Notes under the pieces: generated by a model
What the model saw: only the letters and a program-made list of their open reading frames with translations
What the model was told of the DNA's origin: nothing
Database searches by the model: none
Shown: piece by piece, positions 44,801 through 56,186 of the stretch
Numbering within the stretch: position 1 is the first letter of the stretch
Layout: each line of letters starts with the position of its first letter
From: Trichodelitschia bisporula
Taxonomy: Eukaryota > Ascomycota > Dothideomycetes > Phaeotrichales > Phaeotrichaceae
Length of the DNA: 64,000 nt
Direction of reading: 5' to 3'
Assembly: GCA_010356995.1 (NCBI GenBank)
Contig: ML996692.1
Coordinates: 1,003,933 to 1,067,932, forward strand
Position numbers and translations under genes: made by a program

Positions 44801-46435
44801 CCAAGTCCGGCGAATTTGCATACTCGTATTCGTACGAGTCGATGTCGAAGCCATACTGAGAGCCCGTGACCGAGTCATGATCCAGATACTCGTTGGGAAT
44901 GCTCGACAGGTCATCCTGTTGACCGCCATAGTAGTCGATAACATCAGTCTCCGGTGCTGGCTGCCACGACTGATTGTGCGCGTTTTCTGGTGCGCCACCT
45001 GAAGAATAGGCGGGCGGTTTGGCATTGTCGTTGGCTAGTTATGTGGGTCAGCTTCTGTATTTCAATATAGGCGACAAGCCAGTCATAAGAGGGCACAAAC
45101 ATTCCCCTAAGCCATAGTACGAGATGAGAAGCCTAGCCTCTTCCGGATTCAAGAACATCGAAGTGTCTGCCGGAGGTCTTTTACGAAAGCCTGTTCCACC
45201 GAAGGGCTTACCAGCCGCGCTGTCTTGAGCCGCATTCCGCATCGTTGCTGAGCCTGATCGCGTGGCCGGCTGCGCCTGTTTGACGTTTGAGTCTTGCGGC
45301 ACCGGAGTGTCTGAAGGCGAAATGGTCGGAGATTTTCCTAAAATCCCTCTCCTAGCTTCGGCGAGCGTGTCGTATGGCATTCGCTCCTGATCCTGCTCAC
45401 TGAGCAAGCGGGAAGACGCCGATGACTCCTGGGGGTCCGAATCGAGAGAAGTGTACACGTCTGACAGTCGCAACGAGTCGTGAGGGTTCACAATATTGAA
45501 CGTCGCGCCTTTGTAGTTCAAAACGGTGTTTGCTACTTCGTTCAGCGGAGACTTCTTGTGCTGTGGAATTTGAGGGGACCTCGGGATGTCGAGTCGCGGG
45601 GGATCCGGGAAGGGAAACTTTGACAGTGAGAAGGTGGATGTACTTGTGAATGGCTGAAAACGTTCAGCTTCGTCGCCTGGTACCAGCGAGTAAACCGGCG
45701 AGGTAAAACGTGGTCTTCTGTCGGCGGAGTCAGGGCGCGGGAGCTTCTTGATGGGATTGAAGCGAACGTCTGCTTTAACCGATGCTTCGGGAGATGCAAC
45801 TCCTTCATCACCAATTGGTAAGAGGCATGCACTACCGTGATTGCGGGAGAAGACTCACGAGAAGCGATTTGCGGCAAAACTTGCACGCCGCCCGCAAACA
45901 GCGAGCGGGTAGACGACGGGGAGGAATCTAGCGATTTTTGGGATCCGGTAGACGACGAATCTGAGTGTAGGTGCTCGAATTCGGGATAGATTCGCGATTG
46001 CGCGCGGCGATTTTCTGTGGGTTGAAGTGAGTGATCAAGCGAGTGAGGTGGTGATTCCGAAAGCAGGCGAAAAGAACGTTGGTTGTAAGGAGTCGGGGGA
46101 GGAGTAGAAGAAAAATCGATGTGGGTAGAGGAGTAGTCATGCCGCGCGGTGGACGACGGCTTGGAAAGCGGCCGCTTGGGGGTTGATATTCTGGTCTTGG
46201 CACTTTCCGGGCCGCTGTCTGTCTCGAGCTGATTCAAACGACCGGCCGCAGCTTTCCGCTTCACCGTCCTCTGTCCCGCCACGGCCTGCGGACTCGGCGC
46301 GGCTTGCTGCTGGCGGTACTCGTGGAGGCTCAACTGACCCGGTGTCCGGGGTCTAATCGAGCCGGAAGATGGATGCGGGGAATGTACAGGCGTGAGCGGC
46401 GTGAAGGGCCGGTGGGGAGCGATTTGATAAGCCAT
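41817..46435 (-). CDS. 1498-residue conserved fungal protein with C-terminal membrane helices
   Basis: Exons 46435-45859, 45802-45101 and 45034-41817 (introns 56 and 66 bp) give exactly 1498 codons plus stop. The N-terminal block MAYQIAPHRPFTPLTP...GTPGQLSLHEYRQQQ and KRKAAAGRLNQLE, then exon 2 PLNEVANTVLNYKGATFNIVNPHDSLRL, are in the same order as in a recurrent filamentous-ascomycete protein of unknown role. Exon 2 is read in a frame that only joins when intron 1 ends at GATGAAG. The middle, about 900 residues, is disordered, Ser/Pro/Asn-rich and acidic near FDIDSYEYEY. A minisatellite encodes VGMYNHPAAS-like repeats. Two hydrophobic helices end the protein (WIAVGVLALFPPFYIIFACDG and LWLFAGMCLLCLATLVSVL), suggesting a cytosolic protein anchored at its C-terminus. 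Function unknown. Confidence 0.8.
42495..42672 (-). repeat. Coding minisatellite, four units of 42-45 bp
   Basis: On the minus strand the units translate as LGMMYNHPAANFSTT, VGMYHHPAASNSTT, VGMYNHPTSSNST and VGMYNHPAASLGA, each separated by K. Length changes are in whole codons, so the array stays in frame. It lies in the disordered middle of the 1498-residue protein. Confidence 0.8.
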
Positions 46436-48511
46436 TTTGATATCAGACGTGATGTCCCCCCACACCCAACCCAACGACGTAGCTGATCCTCGAACCTTTC
46501 AATCAACGAGTGTCGACCAGCCTTGAAGGTGTCAAGTCAGCGAAAGATATTTCTGCCGCTTGAAGTGAGGTGATGTGTTCGATATCAGTGTTGATTCATC
46601 CGAGAGGGGTACCTGATGTTCGATGGATCTAGCGAGATAAGTTAGCAAAGGATGTCTGACGCAAAGCCGAAGCTGCACGTCGCCCACCGCAATGATATTG
46701 CGGTGGATGAGCGCTACTTACTCGCATTCCCTCCGAAACCACCAACTATCCAGACTCTCTGCACCTCTCCGTTTGCTGCGGGGACGCCGCCGAAGCCATG
46801 GGACGAAGCAACGAGGGCGTGGGGTAGGCGCGGATGAGAGACCAGGGAAAGAGTGATATGGCGGTCCTCTCCTCTCTCCTCTTTCCTCGCTCACTTCCGC
46901 CTCTTGTGGGTCAGTTGTCCCTTCCTAGATTCTCCTTTCGCGTTTCCAACTCTCTGGTCGTCAATACAGGAACCCTCAACCGACTCTCAGGACGACATGA
47001 CTGCTCTTTCAAGGTCGAGACTGCAGGGAAACGAAGGCTCCTTCTCCTTCTCTGGCCGGACACCCAAGCAAACGCAAGGAAGAGAAAGAACAACAACACA
47101 AGGAAGTAGAACAGAGAGCACCAGGGCGAGACAAGAAGTCATAAATCAAGAAAGTAAGAACATCACACTCCCCTCTCCTTGTACCGCCCACTCCCCTCCA
47201 CCCAAGCAACCAGCCTGCAACCCACACTCCAGTCCCCCATCCCAATCAACTCCCCATCCCCATCCCCATCCCCAAAATCACGGCCATAAACCGGCCTAAC
47301 TCGCCGTCTCACATCCTCGCGGCCAAAAATCACCAACCCACAAACCCGTGTGGTCACCACCTCCCCGGCCCCCCTCGCGCGCCGCGCCGGGAACCCGCTG
47401 GGCCACACAGCCAATCAAACACCCCACATCCCCTCCCACCAAACGGCGTGCCAAAACAACGCAACCACTCACCGTCCCCCATGCCCTCGGCCTCATCTCC
47501 AACCCTCCGCCCGCAGCGAGCCACTCACGTAGCCTTCAGCACAAATACGAAGTACGCGATGACGCTTGTCATCGCGGGGCTGCGCACGCGGTGGCGGCGG
47601 CGGCGTGCCCGGCGGGGATGGCTTGGGTTAGGCGACCCGGTTGGGTGCGGGGCGAGGCGGAGGTGCGAGCGGTGGACGAGGCTCTGGCGGTCACCCGGGC
47701 GAGATGTGCTGTTGTGCTACGGCGCGTTGTTACGGCTGCTCTGTGGCTTCCCGGTGAAGGTCCGAGTCGGTGCGGTGCTGCAGGTGGAGAGGAGCCCCTG
47801 TACCGAGTGAGCGGGTCGTTCGGCTTGTGGTGCCTGAGGGCTGGACGGAGCCGCATTTTGACGTCCGAGGATGCCGTTACGCGGGGTGGAATGCCCCGAG
47901 GGGTATTGGGGTTCTTGTCTGTCCATCTAACATGCCGCGTATGGCTGACGGGCAATTTGGGAGATGGGGCCGGTATGCCGCCAGATGTCGTAGGGCGGAG
48001 ACGGACTCCGTCCGTAACCCCACATTCGACTTCAGTAAACTTCAGCTGGGGCGAGATGATTTTTCATTTTCATGCTCGTTGGATGGGCCTTCCATGTCGA
48101 ACGCCTTCCCGAGGGGTGTACGACAATGGAATATTATCCCTTATGCGTAAGCAGATGCTTTCCCTGCTGTTAAATTGCTGCGGAGATTGTATCTCGTTAC
48201 GCACGAGCGACTTTGCATGCTTTGGGGCTGCATGGCGCAATTATGTCGATGCTTGTTCCCGTGGCCACTGGGAATTTTACTCGAGGCCATTGTAGGTGTG
48301 AGATGTGGTACAATGCGATTGTCTTCAGCCTCCTAGAACCGAGAATGGATATGCCCATTGACTGACTACGGAGGGCTTCCAACTGTTTCTCAAATCATAT
48401 CTCCTGCACAGTGAAGGAATGGCGCCAAATGCCTCCACTCCTGCTGGCTGCTACCGGTACAGGCCCGTAACTAACGTGCCATTTCATGTTTGCTCTACTC
48501 CTTCTTACCAA
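46436..48511. other. 2.1-kb intergenic region, no gene seen
   Basis: Contains the promoter of the 1498-residue protein and the 3' flank of the dehydratase. A plus-strand frame at 47348-48295 is long but is Arg/Ala/Pro-rich, overlaps an opposite-strand frame and has no domain. I attribute it to GC-biased composition. Confidence 0.5.
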
Positions 48512-49886
48512 TTACACCTCTTTCCCCTTCCCATCTTCATTGGCCCCTTCCACCTTCAGCGGCCGCTCCGGATTCGGCGTGAGCAGATATCGAGCATCAA
48601 GCAAATTCGCCCCAGGACTAACCTCCAACCCAAACCCAGGCCTGTCCAACTGCGTAACATCCAAAAACCCCCTCACCGGCACCGGCTCCTCAACAAACAA
48701 GTTCCCAAAAACCGGCACCACGCTCTTCCCATCCGGACTCGCCGCCAAATACTCCTGAAACGGCGCATTGGGGGTCGCAACCACAAAATGATAGCTATAC
48801 GGCCCGCTCGCATGCGGCACAACCGGCACATCATACGCCGCCGCCAAGTTCGCAATCTTAAGCAACTCCGTCAAGCCCCCGCACCACATGACGTCCGGCT
48901 GCAAAATGCTGATATTCCGCCCTTCAACCAACCGCCGGAATCCGTAGCGGCTATACTCGTGCTCGCCAGTCGTGAACTTCGCCCGCGGATGCGCCGCCTT
49001 GAGCAGCGCATGCCCCTCCACGTCGTCGGGCGAGAGACACTCCTCCCACCAATTTATCCCGAGGTCGGCACACGCACTCACCAGATCAATCGTGTACGCC
49101 ACGTCTAGGCTCATGTAGCAGTCCACCATAAGGGGAAAGTCCGGGCCTACGGCCTCGCGGTGCGCGCGCAGGAAGGACACGTTCTTGGCTAGCCCGGCGG
49201 TGCCCTCGCCGAGCCCGTGCGGCAGCGGCACCTTTGCGCCGAAGAAACCCGCGGCTTGGGCGGAGACTGGCTCGGGGGTTGTGCAGTAGAAGGAAAGGCG
49301 GGAGCGCGTCGCACCCCCGATCAGCTTGTACACGGGCTCGCGCCGGATTTTGCCGACGAGATCCCAGAGCGCGAGGTCGATGGCGGAGATGGTGGCGGTG
49401 GGGAGGCCCTTGCGCCCGTAGAAGAGGGAGGCGCGGTACATTTGGTCCGAGAGGCGGTTTGTGTCGCGGGGATCTGGGGCGGGGTTAGCGGGGTCGGATA
49501 GATGTGGGGTGCGGAATCTGGGGATCGGGGAAGCCCGTTTCCCTTTCGCCCGAGTGACCCCGGGTGGGGGGTGGGGACGTACCGGCGCCGATGAGGAAGC
49601 GCTCGAAGTGCTGGTGCACTAGCCAGCAGGCGGGTGGTCCGCCGAAGCCTGTTGCGAATCCCGTTGTGCCGTCCGAGGCTGTGAGTTCGACGCAGAAGGA
49701 TCCGAGGACGTTGATGCCCCATGAGGTGCGGGAGGAGCGATATTCTTCGTAGTGCGACATGGGGGTTGAGATCTTGGAGTCGACGAGCCAGTGCCCGTTG
49801 GGTACATTGTGGTAGTCACCGCCTGAGCCGATGCCGTGTATGATGAAGGTCTTTACGGCGGTGATGGTGGGGAAGGAGACGGCCAT
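48512..49886 (-). CDS. LRA3: L-rhamnonate dehydratase, enolase superfamily (Lra3-like)
   Basis: Second or third step of the non-phosphorylated fungal L-rhamnose route: dehydrates L-rhamnonate to 2-keto-3-deoxy-L-rhamnonate. Exons 49886-49583 and 49473-48512 (intron 109 bp) give 421 residues. The capping domain shows GINVLGSFCVELTASDGTTGFATGFGGPPACWLV. The barrel has the SLFYGRKGL and ISAIDLALWDLVGKI signatures and metal ligands D219 (LMVDCYMS), E245 (WWEECLSP) and E272 (TTGEHEYS). The acid-base pair is D295 (QPDVMWCGGL) and H322 (VPHASGPYSYH). The ligand spacing matches bacterial RhmD, not mandelate racemase. The tail EPVPVRGFLDVTQLDRPGFGLEV is also RhmD-like. No other rhamnose gene is in the window. 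It is divergent from the Zn2Cys6 gene. Confidence 0.92.
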
Positions 49887-50965
49887 TTTGAGGGTGGTGA
49901 TAAGGCTGGAGGGGGGGGGTGGAGGGGTGATGAGGCTGATGAGGCTGATGGGAGACTGCAAGTAGGGACACGAGCGGACTGATACATATACCCACCCACA
50001 TATCCTCCGATTATGCTTCCACGGACATGTTCCCGGCCCCTCTGCTGAAGCCAGTTTAGCTTTCACCATACGCCCACGGCTCACCAGTCCAGACTTCGGG
50101 CCATCTTCCAGCGACGCCCTGGCTTGCGTGATTGGCGATGTTGACGATTCGGCCGTCGGGATACAGTACGGTAGACGCACATCCCTCCGTTCAGCCGTCC
50201 ATGTTCTAATTACTGGCCACGGCCATTCCACTGGACTAGCATTAAGGGCAGACCGGTCACGGTTGCCCGCCTGCGCAGTGTGCAGTGTGATAGTCCCGGG
50301 CTTGCCGTTGTCGTGCGTTGGTTGAGAGAGAGAGGAAGAAGTGCCCACCACCCTCTGACCATCAACCACCAACCAGGACACGCCGAGCGAACGCCCCAGC
50401 GCCCCGAATTACCCGGCCATGCCACACCCCCATGTTTCTACGCCCATACCGTACATTGTGCATGCATTAACTCTCACCTGCAGCCATTGTGATTGATGAT
50501 GCCCTGCGTTACTGGACGTTGGTTGATGGACGATGGACTTCACGGAAGATTACGTGCCTATGTTAAGACATGGACTGCGGATGTATGTTGAGGCATGTTC
50601 GCCTATTCCCAGCCTTATTCCTCCCTCCCTCCGCCGTCGTCCCCGGATTTCCCCCCTAATTATTATCTAGCTCCCCATAGCCTGCCCCCCTCATCACCAC
50701 CCCCTCCCTCCCCTCCCTATCCTCCAGTAACCATCCAGAGAAGTCCCAAAGCGCCCCCAATGCCCACCCAATGAACCCCCGTTTCTACGTTAAGTCCCAT
50801 GTCCCCCACACGTTCCCCCCTCCCCGCATCAGCCCGACCAACGCTCCTCGGCACATCTCTCCCTCGAGCAATTGCACCCTTCGGCCCATTAAGATACGAG
50901 CCAAACGCACGGCGCACCACTCACTCCATCTAATTGTCTTCCTCGCCTGAGTCCAATCCCTCGCC
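49887..50965. promoter_or_regulatory. 1.08-kb divergent promoter between the dehydratase and a Zn2Cys6 gene
   Basis: Separates two start codons on opposite strands. Contains a CGGCCG palindrome near 50148 and several isolated CGG and CCG half sites, as expected for binding by Zn2Cys6 factors but also expected by chance at this GC content. Pyrimidine-rich stretches precede 50966 (50620-50960). No gene is supported. Confidence 0.5.
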
Positions 50966-53599
50966 ATGAGCGCCGCAGCTCCTCCTTCGAGTCACACCAG
51001 TTACACGTCGCGTCAGGCCCAGGGCCAGGCCCAGCCTGGCGATCCCCAGCATCACCACCACCACCACCACCACAACCACAACCACAACCACAACCACCCC
51101 AACGCGTCGTCGCCCGACCCCGACCCCGAGCGCGCCCACTCCCTCGACCACCACCTCAACCAGGACAACGACGACGACCACAACCCTCCCGGCTCCTGGT
51201 CCCCCTCCTCCTCCGCCCGCTCCGACACCGAACCCCCCTCCTCCCACCCCACAAAACGGCGCAAACACAACCACAACCCCCCCTCCTCCCGCCCCCTAAG
51301 CGTCTCCTGCGAAACCTGCAAACAGCGCAAAGTAAAATGCGACCGCGGCCTGCCCGCCTGCGGGTGGTGCACCAAGAACGGGCAAAGGTGCGAGTACAAG
51401 GCGCGCAAGAAGCCCGGGTTGCGCGCGGGATATGGGCGGGAGCTGGAGGGGAGGTTGGCGGAGCAGGCAGGGCTGATCGGTCCGTCCCCCATCATCATTC
51501 ACTTCCGTCACACTGCAGTACAGCGTACCCTGAAGAATGTACCCGACTAACCCAGATTTACAGATCAAATCCGCGCCACCCTCCACCGCCACGACATAAC
51601 CCTCGCCCAACTCACCGCTGCACCCCCCCCCAATCCCCCCGCCCTCCCGCCCGCCTTCCGCGATCCCCCCCCGCAGCAGCCCTCCCAATCACCGCACACG
51701 CCCCTCCTCCCCCGGCCCGATCTCTGGCCCAAACCCATGTTCCCGCCCACCTACCCAGCGAGCGCAGAGTATGCCGACAGCCGGCCATCGCACGGGTACG
51801 CCACAGCGCATATGCAGGAGGTCAACGGCGCGCTGCCCCCGCTGCAGACCCGCGAGATGTACGCGCCAGACGCGCAGGCGCTGGTAGCGGGGCGGGGCGG
51901 GGCGAACGGCGCAGGGCCCGGGGCGAAATACGGGGCCGATCCGGGGGTGGGTCATGCGGCGCGGGCCGAGCCCGAGTTCCCGGCGTACGATGTGTGCGAG
52001 CATCTCGTCGATCTGTTTTTCGCGCACGTCAACCCCTGGTGTCCGCTGCTGCACCAGCAGGCGACTGTGGATGCACTGTTCAAGCCCGCGCTCATGCAGG
52101 AGGAGGAGAAGATACTCCTCCACGCGATCATAGCGACGACGCTGCGGTTCAGCACGGATGTGCGACTGACGGATGAGGTGCGGGTGCGGCAGCACAAGGT
52201 GAGCAAGGAGCGGGTGCAGCTTTACGGGCTGGAATATAGCTCCGTGCGCTCGTTGCAGGCGCTTGTTATCCTTACGCTTGATCTTGTGGGCGACTCGAAT
52301 GGTCCGCCGGGGTGGAATATGTTGGCGCTGATTTCGCGGGCTGTGGTGCAGCTGGGGCTGGCGGTGGAGTCGACGAGTCTGGCGGTGGCGCCGGCGTATC
52401 CGTCCATCTACACGCTACGCACGGTGATTCTCCCTGAGCCGAAGGACTTCATCGAAGACGAGAGCCGGCGACGGCTTTTCTGGGTCATCTTCCTACTCGA
52501 CCGCTACGCAACCATCGCCACAGCCTTCGACTTCGCACTGGACGAGAAGGAAATCGACCGCCGGCTGCCCTGCCGCGACGACTTCTTCATCAGCAACCGC
52601 TTCGTCGAAACGCGGTGGTTCAAGACAGCCCACCGGAGCGACTACACGCTCGACAAGCCCGAAAACCTCGGGTCCTTCGGCTACTACATCGAAGTGATCG
52701 GCATCTTATCCCGCATCCACCAATTCCTCAAACAACCAGTCGACATCTCCGCCCTCCCAGACGTCGAGCAATGGCAACGCACCTACCGCGCCCTGGACTC
52801 CGAACTCCAAACCTGGCAATACAACCTCCCCCCAGAGCATGGGAACATGTCGCGCGCCTACTCCCCGCCCTCATCCAAAAACCCCCCCCCCACCCCCCCC
52901 GCCTGGATAATGCTCCACGCCACCTTCCACACAACCATGATCCGCCTGCACTCCTCCGCCGCCTACCCCACAACCCGCTCCCCAATCTTCACCCCCTCCT
53001 TCTCCGCCGCCCAACGCTGCCAATCAGCAGTAGAACACATCGCCGCCCTAACCGCCTACGTCGTCTCCACGGGCCAACTCCCCCACCTCGGCCCGCCCTT
53101 CGCCTTCGCGCTCTGGGTCGCCGCCCGCGTGCTCCTCGTGCACGGGTGCACGCTCGTCCGGCGCGTGAGTCGCCTCATCCACCCGCTCGTCGACGCGCTG
53201 CACGTGCTGGGCCGCAGTTGGCGCGTGGCGGCGCGGTATGCGGATCTGCTCGCGCGCGTGCTGGACGAGTATCGCGAGAGCGAGGCCACGCCGGGAGGCG
53301 GCGTTCCGAGGAGTGTAACTATTCTGGCGGATATGCGGCGCACGGCGTTTGATCTCGATGCGCTGATTTCGCGGCAGCCGCGGGGCGGGGGTGGGGCGGT
53401 GGGGGGACAGGGAGCGGGTGGTGGGGCGCCGGTGGGGGTGCAGCCGAGCAGGGCGGATTTGGAGTATCTGGATGTTTTCGACTTTTTTAATGTCCCGAGG
53501 CTGGCGGGGGGGGTTGGAGAGGAAGGGGGCATGGAGGGGGAGTTTAATATCACGAATTTTATGGTGGATGCTAGTGCGGATTGGCTGGGGGGTGCTTAG
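50966..53599 (+). CDS. Zn2Cys6 transcription factor with fungal-specific middle homology domain
   Basis: Exons 50966-51479 and 51564-53599 give 849 residues. The intron uses GTCCGT...TTTACAG and joins LAEQAGLI to DQIRATLHRHD, restoring the coiled linker. Residues 115-142 form the cluster CETCKQRKVKCDRGLPACGWCTKNGQRC, followed by the basic run YKARKKPGLRAGYGRELEGRL. The middle homology domain covers about 295-620: CEHLVDLFFAHVNPWCPLLHQ, LGLAVESTSL, DESRRRLFWVIFLLDRYATI, ALDEKEIDRRLPCRDDFF and WQRTYRALDSELQTWQ. The N-terminus carries H- and HN-repeat runs from a CAC/CAACCA array. The GLRAGYGREL linker is shared by a known subgroup of ascomycete regulators, but I cannot name an orthologue. Its position opposite the dehydratase makes it a candidate regulator of that gene. 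Confidence 0.9.
51050..51102. repeat. CAC/CAACCA array coding for a His and His-Asn run
   Basis: Plus strand CACCACCACCACCAC followed by alternating AACCAC; translated as a run of eight His and then HN repeats. Located before the DNA-binding domain of the Zn2Cys6 factor and likely to vary in length. Confidence 0.8.
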
Positions 53600-54155
53600 G
53601 GGGAGGGAGGGATGGTGGGTTGCGAAATGGAGGCGGTGTATAGGGGTCTTGCCTCGGCGGCTCTGCATGTGCTCGACACGTCTGGGTTAGGTTCGGCGTA
53701 CGTGCATACTGTGGATATCGTGTACATATGGGGTAGATGGGCACTGGACACAGTCGACGAGGCTGAATATGGGGTCGCCTCCTGATGGGGGAGCAATGGC
53801 TCATTACGTCCGAAGGCAATTTTAAGCAGAATATTGAAGTAAAGACAAAGAGAGGAAGAGACTCTCGAGACTTAAATACACGATGCCAAGTATCCTCCTT
53901 CCATGTCTACATCGATCACAGGCATCTGAAGCGGCTCATAGTCATGATAAGTAAGCTATAAGCTATAAACGTTGAAGCTAGAATAAAGACAAGGAAAACC
54001 AGCAGCGAAGGACCGTAACCGTCGTCACGCCGAGGGCAGCGGACCGGGACATCATCAACACCATAACACCATAACACCATCATCACCAGAACACCATCAT
54101 CGACACCGTCATCAAGACCAGATACGCCCCCCAACCACCCCAACGCCGCCCCTCA
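53600..54155. other. Convergent intergenic region with an ACCAT microsatellite
   Basis: Between the ends of the Zn2Cys6 gene and the F-box-like gene. A simple repeat based on AACACCATA and CATCATC lies at about 54055-54120. Otherwise featureless, AT-richer 3' flank. Confidence 0.6.
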
Positions 54156-56186
54156 TCACCGCCACGAAAACACCCCACTCTTAAGCACACGCCTCAAATG
54201 CTCCCCCCCCTTCCACCCCCCACTCCCAGCCCCCTTCCTCAACCTCCTCCCCCCACTCCACCACCCCCTCCGCTCCCGCCCCTCCTCCTGCGGCTCAAGG
54301 CACCCCTCAACGACTAGATCATCCCCGCACACCGGCCCCCTCACCGGACTCATAACAACAGGCACATCCATCCACCCCACCCCCCTCTCCTCCCTCCCCG
54401 CCCTCAACCCCCCCTCCTTCAAACCCCTCTCCATCCCACCCCCCACCCACTCCACCTGCTCAAACGCAAACTCAACTCTACTCCGCCGTTTATGGCGTGC
54501 AATAAACGCCCCCGCCCTCCGCCCATCCACCGCCGCATTCGACAGCCTCAGCGAGCGCAGCGCAGGGAAACACAGCGCCTCAGCCGCGGCCGGTGTGTTG
54601 TGTTGCTCCGGCAGCAGCGGCTCCCCGCCGCCGGACCCACCCCGCTGATGCCTCCCCCGCACCGGGTGGCTCCGACCATGCGTAGGGTCGCTCGACCCAC
54701 GCACATGGCCCTGTTCTCCATGAAGAGCCGCGCCTTCCCCCGTTGCAGTCCCCGGTCTCCGCCGCGGCGCCCACTCCACGCGCTCGCGCTCGCGCATCCA
54801 CGCTGGGGGCGAGCGCTTGCGTTCGCCGCCCCAGACATCCTCGAGTGGACTTGCGGCGCGGGGGCCGAGCCATTCGAATGCCAGGTCCTCGAGGGACGGG
54901 GCGAAGGCGCGGAGGAAGGCGGATAGCGGGCGCACGTGTGCGGGATCGAGCGTGCCGGATGCGGAGGCGGTGAAAAGGTCGCTGCGTAGGGATAGGTGAA
55001 GGGTGCGGATTTGCGCCCAGCGCTTGGCGCTCCCTGGTGTCGCGCCCGGGCCGTGCGTGGGGCGCAGGTAGAAGAGGGATTGCGGGTGGATGTCCACTAG
55101 GTTGAGCGTGGAGAGGCGGGGCAGGGGCGCGCGCTCGATGGCCAGGCGCAGGGTGAGGAGCGCGTAATCGACTGTGCTGCGCCTGTACGCTTGAGCGGGG
55201 CCGGGCGCCGCGCCGGGCGTGGACACGGTTAAGCTCTCCAGGGACGGGAGCGCGGACAGCGCGGTCATGAAGGCGCCGACGTTAGTAGCTGCGTGGAAGA
55301 GCGGCGGGTACTGCGCTATGAGCAGCGACGCCAGTTCAGGCGGGTAGCGCGGGGCGTCGGCGGCGGCGGGCGGGACGTAAGTGAATGGAATCTGGGTCCC
55401 GGATTCTGGGTCTAGGAGCGGGGGGAGGAAGGTCGAGGGCCCGTGGGGGAGGGTGAAGGTTAGGGTTTTTACGTGGTGGCCTATGCGGGCTAGAGCGGCC
55501 TGTCGGCGGGGCTTGGAGAACGTGGCAGGGCGGAAGGTGAGGGGGAGGTGGGTGAAGAGGGGGGGGGCGCAGCGCGTGGATAGGTCGTGGCATACTAGGC
55601 GGAGGGAGGCGAGGGTGCTGGGGGAGTGAGAGAGGGCGGAGAGGAGAGCGGTGCGGCAGTTCGGAGTGGACCAGAGGCGGGTGAATGCTGGGGAGGTGGA
55701 GAAGATGAGGGCGCAGGTGGCCGGGGCGAGGGTGGGGGGGGGGGTGCTTGCCGAAGCTGCGGTCGGTTAGTTGGGTGTTATCGATCGGGCCGAAGCGCTG
55801 GTGGGAGGACGGGTAGGAGGGAACCGGCTCCGGCTGAGGCAGGAATACTGGGTTTTCACCCAGAGGCGCTACTCACTGAAACTGCTACACCCGAGCGACG
55901 GACTGCTCGCTATCTCGCCGAAGAGCAGCTCTCGCGACGGATGGCTCGCCGTGCTCGTGCTGCTGCTGCTGCTGGCGGAGCGCGCGCTGGCGTCCGAGCC
56001 TGAGCCCGCGCGGCGGCGGAGGGAGGGGCGCGAGGGAGAGGGGCCTGGGCGGCGCGGGGAGGAGTCCATGTTCGAGCGTCGGGCGGGCGAGGAGTCCATG
56101 TTCGGGCGGCGGGAGGGCGAGGAGTCCATGTTCGGGCGGCGGGAGGGCGAATCGGGGTATGCCCGTCTGACAGGCGAAGCGTCCAT
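54156..56186 (-). CDS. F-box-like fungal protein of unknown function, with N-terminal decapeptide repeats
   Basis: Exons 56186-55877 and 55756-54156 join through GTGAGT...CTAACCGACCGCAG (120 bp) and give 636 residues. Exon 1 encodes three decapeptides, with core RRPNMDSSP, from a 30-bp repeat, then a Ser/Ala-rich run. Exon 2 opens STPPPTLAPATCALIFSTSPAFTRLW and runs into TALLSALSHSPSTLASLRLVCHDLSTRCAPPLFTHLPLTF, an F-box-like leader. Then come LARIGHHVKTLTFTLPHGPSTFLPPLLDPESG and YPPLFHAATNVGAFMTALSALPSLESLTVSTPG, an LRR-like series. I recognise this order from an uncharacterised ascomycete family with an F-box-like head and solenoid body; a ubiquitin-ligase substrate adaptor role is inference. 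The region from about residue 380 to 450 and the last 90 residues are Gly/Arg-rich and poorly ordered. Confidence 0.7.
56061..56150 (-). repeat. 30-bp coding tandem repeat, three copies
   Basis: The word GGAGTCCATG recurs at 56061, 56091 and 56121 with nearly identical 30-bp units. On the minus strand it encodes repeated NMDSSP(S/A)RR. Two of the copies are almost identical, so the expansion looks recent. Confidence 0.85.

Noticed and set aside
47348-48295. 315-codon plus-strand open frame
   Set aside because: Arg/Pro/Ala-rich with no domain, competing with opposite-strand frames. No intron or family block was found, so it is treated as chance in GC-rich DNA.
48512-53599. A full L-rhamnose catabolic cluster
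   Set aside because: Only the dehydratase and a Zn2Cys6 factor are present; the dehydrogenase, lactonase, aldolase and a sugar transporter are not next to them.
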